From Gemmatimonadota bacterium (lineage in GTDB: Bacteria; Gemmatimonadota; Gemmatimonadetes; Gemmatimonadales; GWC2-71-9), in NCBI GenBank assembly GCA_016713435.1, contig JADJPD010000013.1, positions 62,001-126,000 on the forward strand: a DNA stretch of 64,000 bases. Direction: 5' to 3'. Position numbers and translations under genes: made by a program. Below are positions 1 through 9,328 of the stretch, piece after piece. Each line of letters starts with the position of its first letter. Within the stretch, counting starts at the first letter, position 1. The notes under the pieces were generated by a model, which was not told the origin of the DNA, ran no database searches, and was given only the letters and a program-made list of their open reading frames with translations.

Positions 1-1402
1 GCGCCGCGGCGACCGCGCCCTCGAGGGGCTGCCGGCCGGCGTGCAGGAGACGCTCGGCATGTTCCGGCTGGTGCGCGAGATCCGCAGCGACCTCGACCGG
101 GAGGCGTTCGGCGCCTTCATCCTGAGCATGACCCGCGAGGTGGCCGACATCCTCGGCGCCTACCTGCTGGCCAAGGAGGGCGGGCTGTTTGCGGATGAGG
201 CGGGGACCGAGAGCTCCACGCTCCCGATCGTGCCGCTGTTCGAGACCATCGAGGACCTGCACCGGGCGCCCGCCATCATGCGCGAGCTGCTCAACATCCC
301 GGTGGTACGGCGCACCGTGCGGGCGCTGGGCGGGACACAGGAAGTGATGATCGGGTACTCGGACAGCAACAAGGACGGCGGGTTCCTCTCGTCCAACTGG
401 GAGCTGTTCAAGGCGCAGGCGCGGCTCACCCGGGTGGGGGAGGAGGTCGGCGTGCCGATCGCCTTCTTCCACGGGCGGGGCGGGTCGGTGAGCCGGGGCG
501 GGGCGCCGCTCGGGCGCGCCATCGCGGCGCAGCCGGCCGGCTCGGTGCGGGGCCGCATGCGCATCACCGAGCAGGGCGAGGTGGTGTCGTTCAAGTACGC
601 CAACCGCGGCACCGCGCAGTACCAGGTGGAGCTGCTGGCGGCGAGCGTCATCGAGCATTCGCTCCGCTCGGAACACGAGGCGGCGCTCGCCCCGACGACG
701 GAGTTCGATGAGGCGTTCGAGGCGCTCTCGGGGGCGGCGCAGGCCGCATACCGGCGCTTCGTGCAGCACCCCGACCTGCTGGCCTACTTCACCGCGGCCA
801 GCCCGCTCGAGGAGCTGACGCTGCTCAACATCGGCTCGCGCCCGGCGCGGCGCACCGGGGTGCGGAGCCTCTCCGACCTGCGCGCGATCCCGTGGGTCTT
901 TGCGTGGTCGCAGAACCGGCACTTCATCACGGGGTGGTACGGGATGGGGAGCGGGCTCGAGACCTTCCTGCAGATCCGCGGGGAGCGGGGCCAGAAGCTG
1001 CTCAAGCGGATGTACGAGGAGTCGCGGCTCTTCCAGCTGGTGATGGACGAGGTGGAGAAGACCCTGTCGTACGTGGACCTCGACATCGCCCGGCAGTACG
1101 CCGAGCTGGCGCCGGCGGGGGCGGGGCGGGAGGAGATCTTCGCGATGGTGGAGGCGGAGTACCACCGCACCTGCCGGGCGGTGCTCCAGCTGAGCGGGGG
1201 CCAGGAGCTGGCGGAGCGCTTCCCGCGCTTCCGCCGCCGGCTGCAGCGGCGCATGGCGACGATCAACCAGGTGAGCCGGCAGCAGGTGGAGCTGCTGCGT
1301 CGCTTCCGCGCCTCCCAAGGTGAGCAGGAGCGGCAGCACTATCTCTCGGCGCTGCTCCTGTCGATCAACTGCATCTCGGCGGGCTTCGGGGACACGGGTT
1401 GA
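1..1402 (+). CDS. ppc: Phosphoenolpyruvate carboxylase, C-terminal half (5' end outside window)
   Basis: Cytosolic enzyme that carboxylates PEP with bicarbonate to oxaloacetate, refilling the TCA cycle. The reading frame is open from base 2, so the start lies upstream; about 467 residues are visible of a family length near 900. Two active-site signatures are clear: GYSDSNKDGG (bases about 352-381) and the glycine-rich loop FHGRGGSVSRGGAP (about 466-507), which holds the catalytic arginine. The C-terminus ends in GFGDTG, like the conserved NTG end of the family that sits near the active site. No frameshift is seen. No gene follows for 266 bases. Confidence 0.95.
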   Translation, partial: RRGDRALEGLPAGVQETLGMFRLVREIRSDLDREAFGAFILSMTREVADILGAYLLAKEGGLFADEAGTESSTLPIVPLFETIEDLHRAPAIMRELLNIPVVRRTVRALGGTQEVMIGYSDSNKDGGFLSSNWELFKAQARLTRVGEEVGVPIAFFHGRGGSVSRGGAPLGRAIAAQPAGSVRGRMRITEQGEVVSFKYANRGTAQYQVELLAASVIEHSLRSEHEAALAPTTEFDEAFEALSGAAQAAYRRFVQHPDLLAYFTAASPLEELTLLNIGSRPARRTGVRSLSDLRAIPWVFAWSQNRHFITGWYGMGSGLETFLQIRGERGQKLLKRMYEESRLFQLVMDEVEKTLSYVDLDIARQYAELAPAGAGREEIFAMVEAEYHRTCRAVLQLSGGQELAERFPRFRRRLQRRMATINQVSRQQVELLRRFRASQGEQERQHYLSALLLSINCISAGFGDTG

Positions 1403-1614
1403 GGCGCGGAGGCCCGGGGCGGGGTGCGCGCCACCCGATCCCGGCCTGCCCCGTGCACATCCGGGTGCGGCAGCCACGCCTCGGATTGGCGTTTCCTGGC
1501 TGCAACAGGTGGCGGTGGGCGCCCGCCGGCGGCGTCAACGGCATGCCGGTATAACTGGTTGATGCACAATGACATGGGCTCACGTTGCCCAGGCCACGGT
1601 GAGCCCTGAATCGC

Positions 1615-1630
1615 TGGCGCGAATCTTGTA
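1615..1630 (+). promoter_or_regulatory. Candidate sigma-54 (-24/-12) promoter of the PEP-CTERM gene
   Basis: TGGCGCG, four bases, then TTGTA fits the RpoN consensus TGGCACG-N4-TTGCW with two mismatches and exact GG-to-G spacing. It lies 38 bases before the start codon, a normal distance. Sigma-54 control of PEP-CTERM genes through PrsK/PrsR is known in other bacteria. No enhancer site or rpoN gene was identified here. The rest of 1403-1614 shows nothing else recognisable. Confidence 0.4.
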
Positions 1631-1668
1631 TTAATTGCGCGAGACTTCTCACCCCCTTCAGAGGCTCC

Positions 1669-2103
1669 ATGCGCATTGCCCTGCGGACCGCGCTCGCGAC
1701 CGCCGCCCTCGTGGCGCTGGCGGCTACCTCGGCCAACGCGTCGAACAATCGCGGGTTCTCCGGCTCGTCCTCCTGCCGTAGCTCGAGCTTCGCGACCTGC
1801 TCGTCCGGCCTGACGGGCAACGGCCGCGGCGTCATCACGATCATCATCAACTGGTTCAACCAGTGGCGGAATCAGGGGAGCTGGGGCAACCAGGGCGGCA
1901 ACAACGGCCCCGGCGGCAACCAGGGCGGGAACGGTGGCACCACGCCCCCGGGCGGCCCGGGTGGCAACATCGGCGGACCGGGCGAGCCGCCCCCGGTGGT
2001 CACGCCGGAGCCGGTGACCATGACGCTGCTGGCGACCGGCCTCGCCGGGATGGGTGGCGTGGGCGCCTTCCGCCGCCGCAAGCAGAAGCAGCTCGAGGGC
2101 TGA
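1669..2103 (+). CDS. PEP-CTERM sorting domain protein, Gly/Asn-rich
   Basis: Predicted exported surface protein of 144 aa. An N-terminal signal peptide (about residues 1-25, ending ATSANA) is followed by a Ser-rich stretch with two Cys, a hydrophobic segment near VITIIINWF, and a low-complexity Gly/Asn/Gln/Pro linker (about 65-113). The C-terminus is a textbook PEP-CTERM signal: TPEP, a hydrophobic helix TMTLLATGLAGMGGVGAF, then RRRK. In this system an exosortase cuts and re-anchors such proteins, usually in bacteria making exopolysaccharide. No exosortase gene lies in the window. A Shine-Dalgarno-like AGAGG precedes the ATG, and a strong terminator follows. The mature function is unknown. 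Confidence 0.85.
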   Translation: MRIALRTALATAALVALAATSANASNNRGFSGSSSCRSSSFATCSSGLTGNGRGVITIIINWFNQWRNQGSWGNQGGNNGPGGNQGGNGGTTPPGGPGGNIGGPGEPPPVVTPEPVTMTLLATGLAGMGGVGAFRRRKQKQLEG

Positions 2104-2123
2104 TTCCCTCCGCCCTGAACGCA

Positions 2124-2152
2124 GAAGGCCCCGGCAGCACGCCGGGGCCTTC
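2124..2152. terminator. Bidirectional terminator between the PEP-CTERM gene and rlmN
   Basis: Perfect 12-bp stem (GAAGGCCCCGGC and its complement) with a 5-base loop, lying between the 3' ends of two convergent genes. Confidence 0.75.
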
Positions 2153-2166
2153 GGTTCTTGGAGGGG

Positions 2167-3242
2167 TCAGGCCGTCGCCGGCGGGGCCGGGCGCCGCTGC
2201 TTGCGCTCGGTTTCCACGCGGAGCTGGCCACAGGCGGCGCTGATGTCGAGGCCACGGCTCCGCCGGACCACCGCCTCGATGCCCTGGTTGGTGAGACGCT
2301 GCTGGAAGGCGCGAATGCGCTCCAGCGGCGTGGGGGTGAGGCCCGGCGCGCCGCCGGGGTGAAGCGGCAGGAGGTTCACGAGCGCGCTCATGCGGCGGGC
2401 CAGGCGGGCCAGTTCGTCGGCATCGCGGTCGGTGTCGTTCTTGCCTCTGATCAGCACGTACTCGAAGGTGATCCGCTTGCGGAAGGCCAGCGCCGTCTCG
2501 AGCACCTGGGCCAGGTCGTACTTCTTCTCGATGGGCATGATGGCCAGGCGCCGTTCCGGGGTGGGCGCGTGGAGCGAGATCGCCAGGCGAAATTGCTCGG
2601 ACGTGCGGCGAGGGCCTCCATCCCGGGCACGATGCCGACGGTCGAGATGGTGATGTGGCGGGCGCCAATGCCCAGCGCCTCGGGACTGTTGAGGAGGCTC
2701 AGCGCCACGTCCACCGCCTCCCAGTTGAGGAGCGGCTCGCCCATGCCCATGAAGACGATGTTGGTGGGCTTATCGGCGGGGTCGCGGAGGACGAGTTCAC
2801 GGACCTGCCCGGCGATCTCGAAGGGGCTCAGGTTGCGCCGGAAGCCCATGGTGCCGGTGGCGCAGAAGACGCAGCCCAGGGCGCAGCCGGCCTGGGATGA
2901 GATGCAGAGGGTGCGCCGTTCGCCGGAGGGGATCAGGACGGATTCGATCAGCTCCCCGTCGCTGAGGCGCCAGAGGAACTTCCGCGTGCCATCCTGGGAG
3001 CGCTGCTCGGTCGCCAGCTCGAGCCGGGCCAGGGGCAGTTCCGCCTCCAGGCGGGCCCGGAGCGGGCTCGGCAGGTCGGTGACGTCGAGCCAGCTGGCGG
3101 CCGGCCGCTGCCACAATCGGGGCCAGAGCTGGCGGGCCCGGTAGGCCGGCAGGCCAGCGGCCGCCACCCAGTCGGCGAGGCGGGCCTCCGCCGCCTCCGG
3201 AGGGAGGTCGAGCAGGGTCGGGGTGGCGGGCGTTCGGGCCAT
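2167..3242 (-). CDS. rlmN: 23S rRNA/tRNA adenine-C2 methyltransferase RlmN (single-base frameshift)
   Basis: Radical-SAM methyltransferase that makes m2A2503 in 23S rRNA and m2A37 in some tRNAs. The N-terminal part shows the Cx3Cx2C iron-sulfur motif (GCALGCVFC) and the SAM-binding stretch FMGMGEPLLN. The C-terminal part, in another frame, carries the second catalytic cysteine (SAACGQLR). The frame changes near 2600: after EALAARP the expected EQFRLAI continuation appears only if one base is restored. Joined, the length (about 358 aa) is normal and all catalytic cysteines remain, so a sequencing deletion is more likely than a pseudogene. The start codon is 187 bases from the divergent protease gene. 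Confidence 0.88.
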
Positions 3243-3429
3243 GGGCGCAAGATACCATGGCCGGCGCCTGCCGGACGGGGGATCCTCTGGTCGCTATTGC
3301 TGGTGGCGTCATGCTGCAGCATCCGCTGAACAACTGGCCGCCCCACGGCGGCCCCCTGTGTGAGAACCCGGAGGCGCCAGCCGCGTCATTCCGGTGCTCT
3401 CCCTGTGACCCCCACCCCCTGGAGGTTCG

Positions 3430-5583
3430 ATGCGGCGGTTCTCCCGTCTTGCGTCCGGCGTGCTCGCGCTGGCCATCGCGGCATGTTCCGAGGCGCCCCA
3501 GTCCACCGGTCCCACCACCATCCCGCTGACGGTCATCAAGGCCCCGGCCAACTCGGTGGTGCCGGGCCGGTACATCGTGCTGTTCAAGCCGGGCGTGCGG
3601 AGCGCCTCCGCTGAGGCCGACCGCATCGTGCGGCGGGACGGCGGGCAGGTCCGCTTCACCTATGAGCACGCGGTGCGCGGCTTTGCCGCCGACCTGCCGG
3701 ACGCCGCGGTGGAGCGGCTCCGCACCGACCCGACGGTCGCGCTGATCGAGGAAGACGGCCTGATGTACGCGGACGGCACCCAGGCGCCGACGCCCTCGTG
3801 GGGTCTCGACCGCATCGACCAGCAGAACCTCCCGCTCAACAACAGCTTCACGTACAACCGCACCGGCGCCGGGGTGCACTTCTACGGCATCGACACCGGC
3901 ATCCTCGGCGGCATCAACGGCACGGCCACCACACCGCACGTGGAGTTCACCGGGCGGCTGTCCACCGGGTTCGATGCCATCACCCTCGGTGGGCTGGCCA
4001 ACGACTGCGACGGGCACGGCAGCCATACCGCCAGCACGGCGGCCGGCACCACCTACGGCGTGGCGAAGCAGGCCACCATCCATCCGGTGCGGGTGCTCGA
4101 CTGCAGCGGCTCGGGCAGCTACAGCCAGGTGATCGCCGGCATCAACTGGGTGACGGCCGACCATCAGGCCCACCCGGGCCAGCGATCGGTGGCCAACATG
4201 AGCCTCGGCGGCCCGCTGGACCCGGCCACCAACAACGCGGTGGCGGCGTCCATCACGGCCGGCGTGGTCTACGCCGTCTCGGCCGGCAACAGCTACGGCG
4301 CCGACGCCTGCACCCAGTCGCCGGCCGCTACCCCGGCGGCGCTCACGGTGGCCTCGAGCGAGAGCAACGACGGCCGCTCCTCCTTCACGAACATCGGGCC
4401 GTGCGTGGACCTCTACGCCCCGGGCGGCAGCATCCGCGGGGCCTACATTGGCAGCACCACGGCCACGGCGGTGCTGAGCGGCACGTCCATGGCCTCGCCG
4501 CACGTCGCGGGCGTCGCCCTGCTGTACCTCGAGGCCAATCCCTCGGCCACGCCGGCCCAGGTCGGGTCGGCGATCACCGGCAACGCCACGCCCAACAAGA
4601 TCCCGAGCCCCGGTGCCAGCACGGCCAACCGGCTGCTCTACGCCGGCTTCGTGCAGCCCCCGGGCGGCGGCGGGGGCAACCAGCCGCCGGTGGCCAGCTT
4701 CACCTGGACCTGCATCACGGGCAAGGCGCGCCAGTGCCAGTTCAACGGTCCACGCGGCGTCGGCATCACGCCACACGACTCGGCGCGGTGAACTTGGCGA
4801 CCTAACACCTACGGCGACGGCCGGGAGCCACGGGTGACGCTCACCGTCCCGAGGGCCTAGCAGCAGCATGCCCACACCGTCCACCGGCACGCGCCGGGCG
4901 GCAACCAGGGCGGTCCCGCTTGACCCCGGCTGCACGGAGGGCAGCTGCAGCTTCGGCAGCACCAGGACGACGTGGGCATCCCAGCTACGCCTGGACCGTC
5001 GGCGACGGCGGCACCGGCAGCCGGGTCACCAGCAACCACGGCTTGCCGCGTCGGCGCCTACCAGGTCACCCTGACCGTCGCCGACGGCGGCAGCTTCAAC
5101 AGCACCACCCGACGGTGACGACGTCCCCGGCAGCCCGGTGGAGCTACACCTGCCTGACCAACGGCGCTGGCGGCACGGGCCCCCGCCGGGGGGTCACCAG
5201 CTACGCCTGGCCTCGGCGACCGCGGGACGGTGGGGGGCGGCTCGGGCCAGGTGACGCTGACGGTCACCGATGGCGGCGGCCTCAGCAACTCGGTGACCCA
5301 GTCGGTGACGGTCACGGTGCCGACGGGCAACCAGCCGCCGGTGGCGAACTTCACCGTCAACTGCAACACCGGAAAGGCGCGGCAGTGCGCCTTCGACGGC
5401 ACGTCCTCCAGCGATGACGTCGGCGTGGTGAGCTACAGCTGGAATTTCGGGGATGGCACGATCGGCTCGGTAAACCCCACCAAGCACACTTACCCCACGT
5501 CGGGCAGCAAGACCGTGACCCTGACCGTGACCGACGGCGGCGGGCTGACCAACAGCAAGACCGTGGTCATCACGGTGCCCTGA
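3430..5583 (+). CDS. Subtilisin-like S8 serine protease lipoprotein with PKD repeats (frameshifted tail)
   Basis: Secreted, probably lipid-anchored protease. The order is: signal with lipobox (AIAAC), an inhibitor I9 propeptide (about residues 45-120), then the S8 catalytic domain with Asp in GIDTG, His in DGHGSHTAS and Ser in GTSMASPHVAG. These 420 residues are intact. A Gly-rich linker then leads to PKD-type immunoglobulin-like domains starting NQPPVASFTW. From about 4770 to 5230 the frame changes repeatedly, while pieces of PKD sequence (SYAWTVGDGG) appear in different frames. A clean final PKD copy occupies 5230-5583. The full protein would be about 700 aa. The damage is confined to the repeat region, which points to misassembly; a terminator follows. 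Confidence 0.82.
4676..5583 (+). repeat. Degenerate tandem PKD-domain coding repeats
   Basis: About three to five copies of a PKD unit can be traced by recurring coding phrases: NQPPVA followed by GKARQC (near 4680 and 5330), then W-x-x-GDG, and VTLTVTDGGGL (near 5250 and 5515). The first and last copies are readable; the middle ones are broken across frames. Confidence 0.6.
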
Positions 5584-5617
5584 GCAGGACCGTAAGTTCG
5601 CTCCGCAGAATGGGTTG

Positions 5618-5648
5618 CCCCGGCCTCGCGGCCGGGGTTACCTTTTTT
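5618..5648 (+). terminator. Rho-independent terminator after the S8 protease
   Basis: An 8-bp stem CCCCGGCC/GGCCGGGG with loop TCGC, followed three bases later by CCTTTTTT. It sits between the protease stop and the PTS EIIA start. Confidence 0.8.
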
Positions 5649-5669
5649 CGTCCCTAGCCCCCGCCGCCC

Positions 5670-6125
5670 TTGCTCCTGAGCGATCTCCTCACCCCGGACC
5701 GGATTCGCGTGCCGATCCACGCCGCCGACAAGCCGGGGGTCCTGCGCGAACTGACCGACCTCCTGGCCGGCCGCGAAGGCGTGGACGCGGGCGCGCTGCT
5801 GGGAGCCATCGAGGACCGGGAGGCGGTCCTCTCCACCGGCATCGGGCACGGGATTGCGTTCCCGCATGCCCGGGCGAGCGGGGTCCAGCAGTTGTCGCTG
5901 GTGTGCGGCAGCCGACCGGTGGGCGTGCCGTTCGACTCGGTGGACGGGGAGCCGGTGCGGCTCTTCTTCCTGCTGATAGCCCCGGAGCACGCTGCGGGGC
6001 AGCACGTGAAGGCGCTGTCCCGGATCGCGCGGCTGGTGCGGCGGGAGAGCACCCGGGAGGCGCTGCTGGCCGCGCCCACCCCGGAAGCGTTTCACCAGGT
6101 TCTTGTCGATGCCGAGGAACGATGA
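5670..6125 (+). CDS. PTS EIIA type-2 (PtsN-like) domain protein
   Basis: Stand-alone EIIA domain of the fructose/mannitol/nitrogen PTS family, 151 aa. The phosphorylated histidine is His66 in GIGHGIAFPHAR. Such single domains either feed phosphate to a sugar permease or act as regulators (EIIA-Ntr). No EIIB, EIIC or HPr is near, which favours a regulatory role, but that is inference. The start used is TTG at 5670, shortly after a terminator. The stop overlaps the aspS start by four bases (ATGA), so the two genes are probably translationally coupled. Confidence 0.8.
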   Translation: MLLSDLLTPDRIRVPIHAADKPGVLRELTDLLAGREGVDAGALLGAIEDREAVLSTGIGHGIAFPHARASGVQQLSLVCGSRPVGVPFDSVDGEPVRLFFLLIAPEHAAGQHVKALSRIARLVRRESTREALLAAPTPEAFHQVLVDAEER

Positions 6126-7890
6126 CTGCCCGTACGTCGCTGCGTAGCCACCGGTGTGGGAGCCTCCGCAAGGAGCACGTGGGCCAGGCCGTCCGCCTGG
6201 GCGGGTGGGTGCACCGGGTGCGGGACCTGGGCGGGGTGATGTTCATCGACCTGCGCGACCGCGACGGCCTCGTGCAGCTCTCCTTCGATCCCCGGTGGAC
6301 CCCGGCCGAGGTGCAGCTGCGCGCCAAGGGCGTGGGGGCGGAGACGGTGGTGCTGGTGGAGGGGCGGGTGGAACTGCGCCCCGAGTCGGCGCGCGACACG
6401 GCGCTGGCCTCGCGGGAGGTCGAGGTGCAGGTCACCGGCTTCCGCGTGGTGGGGCCGGCCGAGACGCCGGTGATCCCGGTGGCGCGGAAGGAGGGCGAGG
6501 ACCTCGCCGCCGAGGAGCTGCGGCTCAAGTACCGGATCCTGGACCTGCGGCGGCCGGAGCTGCAGTTCAACCTGATCATGCGGCACCGGCTGGCCCAGCG
6601 GGCGCGGCAGGTGCTCTCGGCGCACGAGTTCCTGGAAATCGAGACGCCGATCCTCACCAAGCCCACCCCGGAGGGCGCGCGCGACTACCTGGTGCCGAGC
6701 CGGGTGCATCCGGGGGAGTTCTACGCGCTGCCCCAGTCGCCGCAGATCTACAAGCAGCTGCTGATGGTGGCCGGGATGGACCGGTACTTCCAGATTGCGC
6801 GCTGCTTCCGCGACGAGGACCTGCGCGCCGACCGGCAGCCGGAGTTCACGCAGATCGACATCGAGGCGTCCTTCGTCTCCGCGCAGGACGTGCAGGACTA
6901 CGTCGAGGCCATCCTGGTGGCGCTGTGGGACGAGGCGGGCGAGACGGTGGCGGGGCGGTTCCCCCGGCTGGCGTGGCGGGAGGCCATGGAGCGCTTCGGG
7001 ATCGACAAGCCGGACCTGCGCTTCGGGTTCGAGCTCCGCGACCTGACGGGGTTCGTGCAGGACGATGCGGCGGACTTCGTGAAGGGGGCCCGGGCGGGCG
7101 GCGGGCGGGTGCGCGGGATCCTGGCGGGCGGCCTCGGCGAGGTGAGCCGGAAGGAGTTCGACGGCCTGACCGCCGGGCCAAGGCGGCGGGCGCGGGCGGC
7201 CTGATCTGGGCCCGGCGGACCGCGGCCGGGTGGGAGGGCCAGGGGGTGAAGGCCTTCGGGGCGGGGGGACTGGCCGCCCTGGGCGGCGCGGCCGGCGACG
7301 TGCTGCTGGCCGTGACGGGGCCGGACGCCGTCACGAGCCCGGCGCTCCACGCGGTCCGGATGGAGCTGACGAAGCGCCCCGGCGTCACGCCGTCGGTGAA
7401 GCACGCCTTCTGCTGGATCGTGGACTTCCCGCTCTTCGAGCACGATCCTGGGAGCGGCCAGTTCGTGCCGGCGCACCACCCGTTCACGGCGCCGCATCCC
7501 GACGACGTGGGCTTCATGGAGAGCGACCCGGGCCGCTGCCGGGCCCAGCACTACGACGCGGTGTACAACGGGAACGAACTCGGCAGCGGCTCCATCCGCA
7601 TCACGGACCCGGCGGTGCAGCAGACCATCTTCCGGCTGCTCGGGATCCCCGCGGAGGAGATCCAGCGCCGCTTCGGCTTCCTGCTCAACGGCCTCGCGGC
7701 CGGCGCGCCGCCCCATGGCGGGTTTGCGCTCGGCTTCGACCGGATCGCCATGCTCCTGGCCGGTGCGCCTTCGCTGCGCGATGTCGTCGCCTTCCCCAAG
7801 ACGACGGCCGCCCGGGCCCTGTTCGAGGGCGCGCCGACCCTGGTGAATCCCGCCGACCTCACGGCGCTGCACCTCGCGGTCCAGCCCTAG
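6122..7890 (+). CDS. aspS: Aspartate--tRNA ligase (single-base frameshift)
   Basis: Essential class II synthetase charging tRNA-Asp. The N-terminal OB fold (RDLGGVMFIDLRDRDG) is followed by class II motif 2 (FRDEDLRADRQPEFTQID), the bacterial GAD insertion, and motif 3 (GFALGFDRIAMLL). The frame breaks near 7178: KEFDGLTA should continue AKAAGAGGLIW, which needs one added base; the rest reads cleanly to 7890. Restored length is about 590 aa, normal for bacterial AspRS. Leu in RDLG matches the E. coli discriminating enzyme rather than the His reported in some non-discriminating ones. Since this gene cannot be lost, the break is almost certainly a sequence error. Confidence 0.93.
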
Positions 7891-7917
7891 GCCGGTTCCC
7901 GGTTTCCGAGGAGGGAC

Positions 7918-8868
7918 ATGCCTGACGAGATCCAGCACCGGCTCTCCACCGAGGGCGCCGACCCGCTGCTGCTGGCGGGGGTGAACGACGCCAACCTCAC
8001 CGAGTTGCAGCGGGCCACGGGCGTGCGCGCCACCCTCCGAGGCGACACGCTGACCCTCGGCGGCTCCATGGACCAGGTGGAACGCGCCACCCCGGTGGTG
8101 CAGGGGATGCTGGACCTCGCCCGCATGGGGGAGACGGTGACGCCGGAAGACGTGGCGCGGCTGGTGGCCGCGGGCCCGTCGGCGGAACCGGTGGGGCCGG
8201 CGGACACCAAGATCATCCTGCCGGGCCTCCGGCGGATCATCGCCGCCAAGACGCCGGGGCAGCGGGAATACCTGCAGGCCATCGGGACCAACGACGTGGT
8301 GGTGGGCGTGGGGCCGGCGGGCACCGGCAAGACCTACCTGGCGGTGGCCAAGGCGGTCGAGGCGCTGGCGCGGAAGCGCGTGCGCCGCATCGTGCTGGCC
8401 CGGCCGGCGGTGGAGGCGGGGGAGAGTCTGGGCTTCCTGCCCGGCGACCTGCAGGCCAAGGTGGACCCGTACCTGCGGCCACTCTACGACGCGCTCGAGG
8501 ACATGATGCCGCACGACCGGGTGCAGAAGGCGCTCGAGTCGCGCACCATCGAGATCGCGCCGCTGGCCTACATGCGCGGCCGGACCCTCGCCGATGCGTT
8601 CATCATCCTCGACGAGGCCCAGAACGCCACCGGCGCGCAGATGAAGATGTTCCTGACCCGCCTCGGCGTGAACAGCAAGGTGGTGGTGACGGGCGACAAG
8701 ACCCAGATCGACCTGCCGCGCCGCGAGGACTCGGGGCTGGTGCAGATCGAGCGGATCCTGCCCGGGGTGGACGGCATCGCCTTCTGCTACCTCGACGAGA
8801 CGGACGTGGTGCGGCACCGCCTGGTGCGGGAGATCATCAAGGCCTATGCGGAGGACCAGCACGGCTAG
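7918..8868 (+). CDS. phoH: PhoH-like ATPase
   Basis: Cytosolic P-loop ATPase/putative RNA helicase of the PhoH (YbeZ) type, 316 aa. A short N-terminal KH-like region leads into the ATPase domain with Walker A GPAGTGKTYLA (about residues 130-140) and Walker B FIILDEAQNA. YbeZ-type proteins work with YbeY in ribosome quality control and rRNA processing, and ybeY follows directly with a 23-base overlap. A clear GAGGAGG ribosome site precedes the ATG. It is the first gene of a five-gene run reaching mgtE. Confidence 0.92.
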   Translation: MPDEIQHRLSTEGADPLLLAGVNDANLTELQRATGVRATLRGDTLTLGGSMDQVERATPVVQGMLDLARMGETVTPEDVARLVAAGPSAEPVGPADTKIILPGLRRIIAAKTPGQREYLQAIGTNDVVVGVGPAGTGKTYLAVAKAVEALARKRVRRIVLARPAVEAGESLGFLPGDLQAKVDPYLRPLYDALEDMMPHDRVQKALESRTIEIAPLAYMRGRTLADAFIILDEAQNATGAQMKMFLTRLGVNSKVVVTGDKTQIDLPRREDSGLVQIERILPGVDGIAFCYLDETDVVRHRLVREIIKAYAEDQHG

Positions 8869-9328
8869 CCCGGCCCGCCGCCCGGCGGCGCCGGCGCTCG
8901 AGCTCTCGGTGCGGGGGGCGGGGGTTCCTCTCCCGCTCCCCGTTGCGCTCGTGCGCCGCGCGGTGGCGGCCGCGGCGCGGACCGGGGGGCGCGGCAGGCC
9001 GCGCCTGGCGGCGCTCGGGGTCACGTTCCTGACGCGGCCCGGCATCCAGCGGCTCAACCGCGAGTGGCTCCGGCACGACTGGCCCACCGACGTGGTGAGC
9101 TTCCCGCTGGCGCGGCCCGACGGCGGCCGCGCTGGCGACGTGTACATCTGCCCGGCCGTGGCCCGGCGGGAGGCTGCCGAGCGCGGCATTCCCGCGCGGG
9201 AGGAGCTGGTGCGTCTGGTGGTGCACGGCACGCTGCACGTGCTCGGTCATGAGCATCCCGAGGGGGAGGCACGGGTCGCCTCGCCCATGTGGCGCCTGCA
9301 GGAGCGCCTGGTGCGGAGCCTCGCCTGA
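8846..9328 (+). CDS. ybeY: Endoribonuclease YbeY (rRNA maturation factor)
   Basis: Zinc-dependent RNase involved in 16S rRNA 3'-end maturation and 70S quality control; 160 aa. The metal site HGTLHVLGHEH (about residues 126-136) fits the family pattern HGxLHLxGxDH with Glu for Asp. TDVVSFPL, a hallmark loop, is also present. The first 20 or so residues are Ala/Arg-rich and not conserved, so translation may begin slightly downstream. It overlaps phoH by 23 bases, and its stop overlaps the next ATG by one base (TGATG). Confidence 0.9.
   Translation: MRRTSTASPARRPAAPALELSVRGAGVPLPLPVALVRRAVAAAARTGGRGRPRLAALGVTFLTRPGIQRLNREWLRHDWPTDVVSFPLARPDGGRAGDVYICPAVARREAAERGIPAREELVRLVVHGTLHVLGHEHPEGEARVASPMWRLQERLVRSLA

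Noticed and set aside
1875..1990. Collagen-like protein call for the Gly-rich PEP-CTERM gene
   Set aside because: The Gly stretches lack regular Gly-X-Y triplets; they look like a flexible linker before the sorting signal.
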